Shown piece by piece: positions 61,805 to 64,000 of a stretch of 64,000 nucleotides of DNA (the stretch's first letter is position 1; the number at the start of each line of letters is the position of its first letter). This stretch comes from Radiobacillus deserti (GTDB lineage: Bacteria > Bacillota > Bacilli > Bacillales > Amphibacillaceae). The stretch is taken from assembly GCF_007301515.1 (NCBI RefSeq), contig NZ_CP041666.1, forward strand, positions 1,860,001 to 1,924,000, in the 5' to 3' direction. The translations under genes and the position numbers were made by a program. The notes beneath the pieces are model-generated. The model ran no database searches, had not been told where the DNA came from, and saw only the letters and a list, made by a program, of their open reading frames with translations.

Positions 61805-62692
61805 CTAAGCTCTTGGGTGATAGGACTTATAAATATCCTTTATTCGTGATTTTGAAACATGTGTATAGATTTGAGTTGTAGAGATATCAGCATGGCCGAG
61901 CATTTCTTGAACAGAGCGTAAATCAGCCCCATTTTCAAGTAAATGCGTAGCAAAAGAGTGCCGAAGCGTATGCGGTGTAATCTCTTTTTTAATCCCGGCA
62001 TCTTTGGCAATTCCTTTTAATATCTTCCAAAATCCTTGTCTAGTTAACGGCTTACCGTGCTGATTAACGAATAAAGCATCTGTCTTTGTTTTCTTTACTA
62101 GTTGCGTTCTACTTAAGGTAATATAGCGATCTACTGCTTCCTGTGCTAATTCCCCTAGTGGAACAATTCGTTCCTTAGATCCTTTCCCAAACGTCCTCAC
62201 AAACCCCATTGTTAAGTGTAAGTCACTAACTTTTAAGGAGATTAATTCTGATACACGTAATCCAGTTGCGTACAGCATCTCTAGCATTGCTTTATTCCGT
62301 ATGGCAAGTGGATGATTCACTTCCATCGTTAATAGTGTTTCCACTTCTTTAGAAGAAAGCACTTTAGGTAACTTTCTCTCCTTCTTCGGTGTTTCAATAT
62401 GTAGACTCGGATCGGTCGGTGCCTGATATTCACGCACTAAAAATTGATGAAACAATCGAATAGATGATAAGGATCTCGCTATTGTTGCAGAGGATTTCCC
62501 ACTATCATGTAGATGGTACATGTATTGTGTGATGTTAGCCCGAGATACCTTTTTCCAATCGTCTAGATTGCATTGTTCCTTCATATGAAGCTGGTAAGCT
62601 TGTAAATCCCTACGATAGGACAATAATGTATTGTGAGACAATCCACGTTCTACTTTTAAATAATGAAAAAAGTCATCGAGCTCATGATTCAT
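61805..62692 (-). CDS. xerD: Site-specific tyrosine recombinase XerD (RipX)
   Basis: Resolves chromosome dimers at dif with XerC/CodV. 295 residues: SAM-like N-terminal domain (about 1-85) and catalytic domain with Arg in ATGLRVSEL near 148, Lys near 172, HTLRHSFATHLLENG near 245 and the nucleophilic Tyr in LGHADISTTQIYTHV near 278. ATG at 62692 after GGGGAGTAGACTTGA. Here upstream of deoB, as in Bacillus. Confidence 0.95.
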   Translation of the reverse strand: MNHELDDFFHYLKVERGLSHNTLLSYRRDLQAYQLHMKEQCNLDDWKKVSRANITQYMYHLHDSGKSSATIARSLSSIRLFHQFLVREYQAPTDPSLHIETPKKERKLPKVLSSKEVETLLTMEVNHPLAIRNKAMLEMLYATGLRVSELISLKVSDLHLTMGFVRTFGKGSKERIVPLGELAQEAVDRYITLSRTQLVKKTKTDALFVNQHGKPLTRQGFWKILKGIAKDAGIKKEITPHTLRHSFATHLLENGADLRSVQEMLGHADISTTQIYTHVSKSRIKDIYKSYHPRA

Positions 62693-62698
62693 TCAAGT

Positions 62699-62917
62699 CT
62701 ACTCCCCTAATCGAAAAAATAACGATAGACGATCCACCCACGACTGATCTTGTTGTTCAAAGACTTTCACAGCTCTTCCTTCAGGAGGATCATACTTGTG
62801 ATAATTTTCATACTCAGCGTGTATAGCTCTTAAACCAAAATAAAAGAGCATTGTGCATACCGTGAAAATAATGAATAATTTCAATGAATCTCGAACGAGT
62901 GAAATAACCGACTTCAT
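62699..62917 (-). CDS. yqzK: Small membrane protein YqzK (DUF4227)
   Basis: 72-residue protein with one helix (about 12-32) and a charged tail (YHKYDPPEGRAVKV). ATG at 62917 after AGGGGAGTTTTGTCT; an upstream frame would add 15 residues. It ends 6 bp before xerD, so they are co-transcribed. Position between fur and xerD matches B. subtilis yqzK. Function unknown. Confidence 0.85.
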   Translation of the reverse strand: MKSVISLVRDSLKLFIIFTVCTMLFYFGLRAIHAEYENYHKYDPPEGRAVKVFEQQDQSWVDRLSLFFRLGE

Positions 62918-63041
62918 AGACAAAACTCCCCTAATAGAATGGACAAGAAATTCTATTACCAAGATATGCCTAAGGTTGCCGAAAATATACGTCTATATTA
63001 CTAAAGGTAACGGAAAATTATAGGTTTGTAAATTATTTCAT

Positions 63042-63069
63042 AAAAAAAGAACCTGGTTAACCAAGTTCT
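63042..63069 (-). terminator. Terminator after fur
   Basis: AGAACCTGGTT/AACCAAGTTCT (63048-63069), a near-perfect palindrome with one mismatch, followed by seven T residues on the minus strand. Confidence 0.85.
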
Positions 63070-63077
63070 CGTTTCTT

Positions 63078-63542
63078 CTATTCTGATGAATCTTCTTCTT
63101 TATCTTTATCATGGCACTTTCTGCAGACCCCATGAAAGGTAAGACGATGATCTTTTACTAGAAAGCCCCACTCTTTTTGGACAATTTTTTCGACATCTTC
63201 TAGTAAATCTTCTACTATTTCTTCTACCGCTCCACATTCCATACAAACGAGATGATGATGAAAATGCGCAGCCCCTTCTTTTCGCAAATCGTATCGGGAA
63301 ACTCCATCACCAAAGTTAATCTTGTCTACGATTTTCAATTCAGATAATAGCTCTAATGTTCGATATACTGTGGCCAGACCAATTTCTGGTGCCTTTTCTT
63401 TCACAAGTAGGTAAACATCTTCCGCACTGAGATGATCTTCCTCCCGCTCCAACAGAACACGAACTGTCGCCTCTCGTTGTGGGGTTAATTTATAGCTTTG
63501 TGCATGAAGCTGCTTTTTTATCCGATCAATTCTATGTTCCAT
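63078..63542 (-). CDS. fur: Ferric uptake regulator Fur
   Basis: Iron-responsive repressor. 154 residues. Winged helix at about 10-85 (YKLTPQREATVRVL, IGLATVYRTLELL recognition helix) and dimer domain with HFHHHLVCMECG near residue 92 and a second CxxC, CRKCHDK near 143, for structural zinc. ATG at 63542 after GGAGGGACCGGACAT. It is preceded by an almost ideal sigma-A promoter and PerR-like boxes, consistent with PerR control of fur known from B. subtilis. Confidence 0.95.
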   Translation of the reverse strand: MEHRIDRIKKQLHAQSYKLTPQREATVRVLLEREEDHLSAEDVYLLVKEKAPEIGLATVYRTLELLSELKIVDKINFGDGVSRYDLRKEGAAHFHHHLVCMECGAVEEIVEDLLEDVEKIVQKEWGFLVKDHRLTFHGVCRKCHDKDKEEDSSE

Positions 63543-63573
63543 ATGTCCGGTCCCTCCTACTAACTCCAATCCT

Positions 63574-63602
63574 ATTATAAGCAGACGCGGAACCGGTGTC
63601 AA
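63574..63602 (-). promoter_or_regulatory. Sigma-A promoter of fur
   Basis: TTGACA (complement of 63597-63602) and TATAAT (complement of 63574-63579) are separated by exactly 17 bp. Both hexamers are perfect consensus. The fur start is about 32 bp beyond the -10. Confidence 0.93.
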
Positions 63603-63603
63603 A

Positions 63604-63661
63604 GTAAAATTATTATAAACTGTTATTTATAATGATTATAATTTAAGTTTAATTATTATAA
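63604..63661 (-). promoter_or_regulatory. Three PerR/Fur-type operator boxes upstream of fur
   Basis: The palindrome TTATAATGATTATAA at 63627-63641 is a perfect 7-1-7 PerR box. Two further boxes each match 12 of 14 positions: 63604-63618, directly upstream of the -35, and 63647-63661, overlapping the end of spoIIM. Centres are about 23 and 20 bp apart. PerR is the likely binder; Fur itself is possible. Confidence 0.75.
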
Positions 63662-64000
63662 ATCCATTTAATGACAAGCTGCATCGCCTCATTTGCGACG
63701 AACGATTCAATTAATGATGCTACGCCTACTACTAAGAAAAGTGCGAAAAAGAACGTTCCATACCGCATAAATAACGGAAGTAACGGTTGATGTAGCTTTT
63801 GGGAGAATAACTTGCGAAGAAGATTAATGGAAAAGATCATCGCTAAGCTACCTGCAATCAAATAAACCGGAATGATTAGAAGGTTTTGAGGGGCAATGGA
63901 TGCAGTTGCCAACAATAACCCTTTCCATCCCATCTGATTAACAAAAAAGCCGACGGAGAAACCGACTACGATTCCTTTAATAAATAATAAAATCCAAATG
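63649..64000 (-). CDS. spoIIM: Stage II sporulation protein M, C-terminal part (cut by window edge)
   Basis: Membrane component of the SpoIID-SpoIIP-SpoIIM engulfment machine. About 116 C-terminal residues are visible; the start lies beyond 64000. Hydrophobic segments near IWILLFIKGIVVGFSVGFF, QNLLIIPVYLIAGSLAMIF and FFFALFLVVGVASLIESF correspond to the last helices of SpoIIM, with KLFSQKLHQPLLPLFMRY between them. Location upstream of fur is the Bacillus order. Confidence 0.92.
   Translation of the reverse strand, partial: IWILLFIKGIVVGFSVGFFVNQMGWKGLLLATASIAPQNLLIIPVYLIAGSLAMIFSINLLRKLFSQKLHQPLLPLFMRYGTFFFALFLVVGVASLIESFVANEAMQLVIKWIYNN

Noticed and set aside
1..64000. CRISPR array, tRNA or rRNA genes, prophage or integrative element
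   Set aside because: No regularly spaced repeats, no tRNA-like or rRNA sequence and no integrase with attachment sites were seen; xerD is the housekeeping recombinase.

Overview
The window is chromosomal DNA of a low-GC, endospore-forming member of the Bacillaceae. The evidence is gene content and order that follow the Bacillus subtilis aroB to spoIIM segment almost gene for gene, strong AGGAGG-type ribosome binding sites, frequent TTG and GTG starts, and a large set of sporulation and germination genes. I cannot fix the genus. Most genes are on the minus strand; ansA, cotJABC, fer, a 52-residue membrane protein and the insertion sequence are on the plus strand.

Layout. 1-6312: aroB (cut by the window edge), aroC, cheR, ndk, the menaquinone side-chain and ring genes hepT-menG-hepS, and hbs. 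6313-6918 has no protein gene but holds a roughly 200-bp palindromic repeat-like element. 6919-20453: spoIVA, yphF, yphE, spoVIF, gpsA, der, the YIEGIA membrane protein with its small partner, yphA, an S1-domain protein, plsC, cmk, ypfB, the PilZ protein and the germination pair ypeB-sleB. 20627-27113: prsW, ansA, ypdA, glutamate dehydrogenase, mecB, a phosphoesterase and a CBS/ACT-type protein. 27193-30288: the spore-coat operon cotJABC, then an IS1182-family element with a frameshifted transposase. 30256-36601: ypbE, ypbD, recS, ypbB, ferredoxin, an XRE regulator and sigX-rsiX. 36758-38281: a cobalamin riboswitch controlling a lipoprotein and an ECF S component. 38363-45102: resE-resD-resC-resB-resA and rluB. 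45202-50683: spmB, spmA, dacB, scpB, scpA, ribT, a small M50 protease and ppiB. 50664-58253: lysA, a reduced spoVA operon, the spoIIA operon with sigF, and dacF. 58353-64000: pdp, a doubly frameshifted punA, deoB, xerD, yqzK, fur and the end of spoIIM.

How it fits together. The region combines housekeeping functions (menaquinone and cytochrome c biogenesis, nucleoside salvage, chromosome segregation, ribosome assembly) with genes from each sporulation stage: the forespore switch (spoIIAA, spoIIAB, sigF), engulfment (spoIIM), coat basement (spoIVA, cotJ), cortex (dacB, dacF, spmA, spmB), dipicolinate transport (spoVA) and germination (sleB, ypeB). Regulatory sites readable from sequence are sigma-E-type promoters for spoIVA and cotJ, a sigma-X autoregulatory promoter with exact consensus elements, a near-ideal sigma-A promoter for fur with three PerR-like boxes next to it, and the B12 riboswitch.

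Main points for a second look: loss of spoVAC, spoVAD and spoVAEb from the spoVA operon; two insertions breaking punA; an IS whose translation start lies in an inverted repeat; the repeat element before spoIVA; the PerR box cluster at fur; the riboswitch transporter cassette beside sigX; and the overlapping YIEGIA gene pair. I found no clearly new defence or mobile system beyond these.
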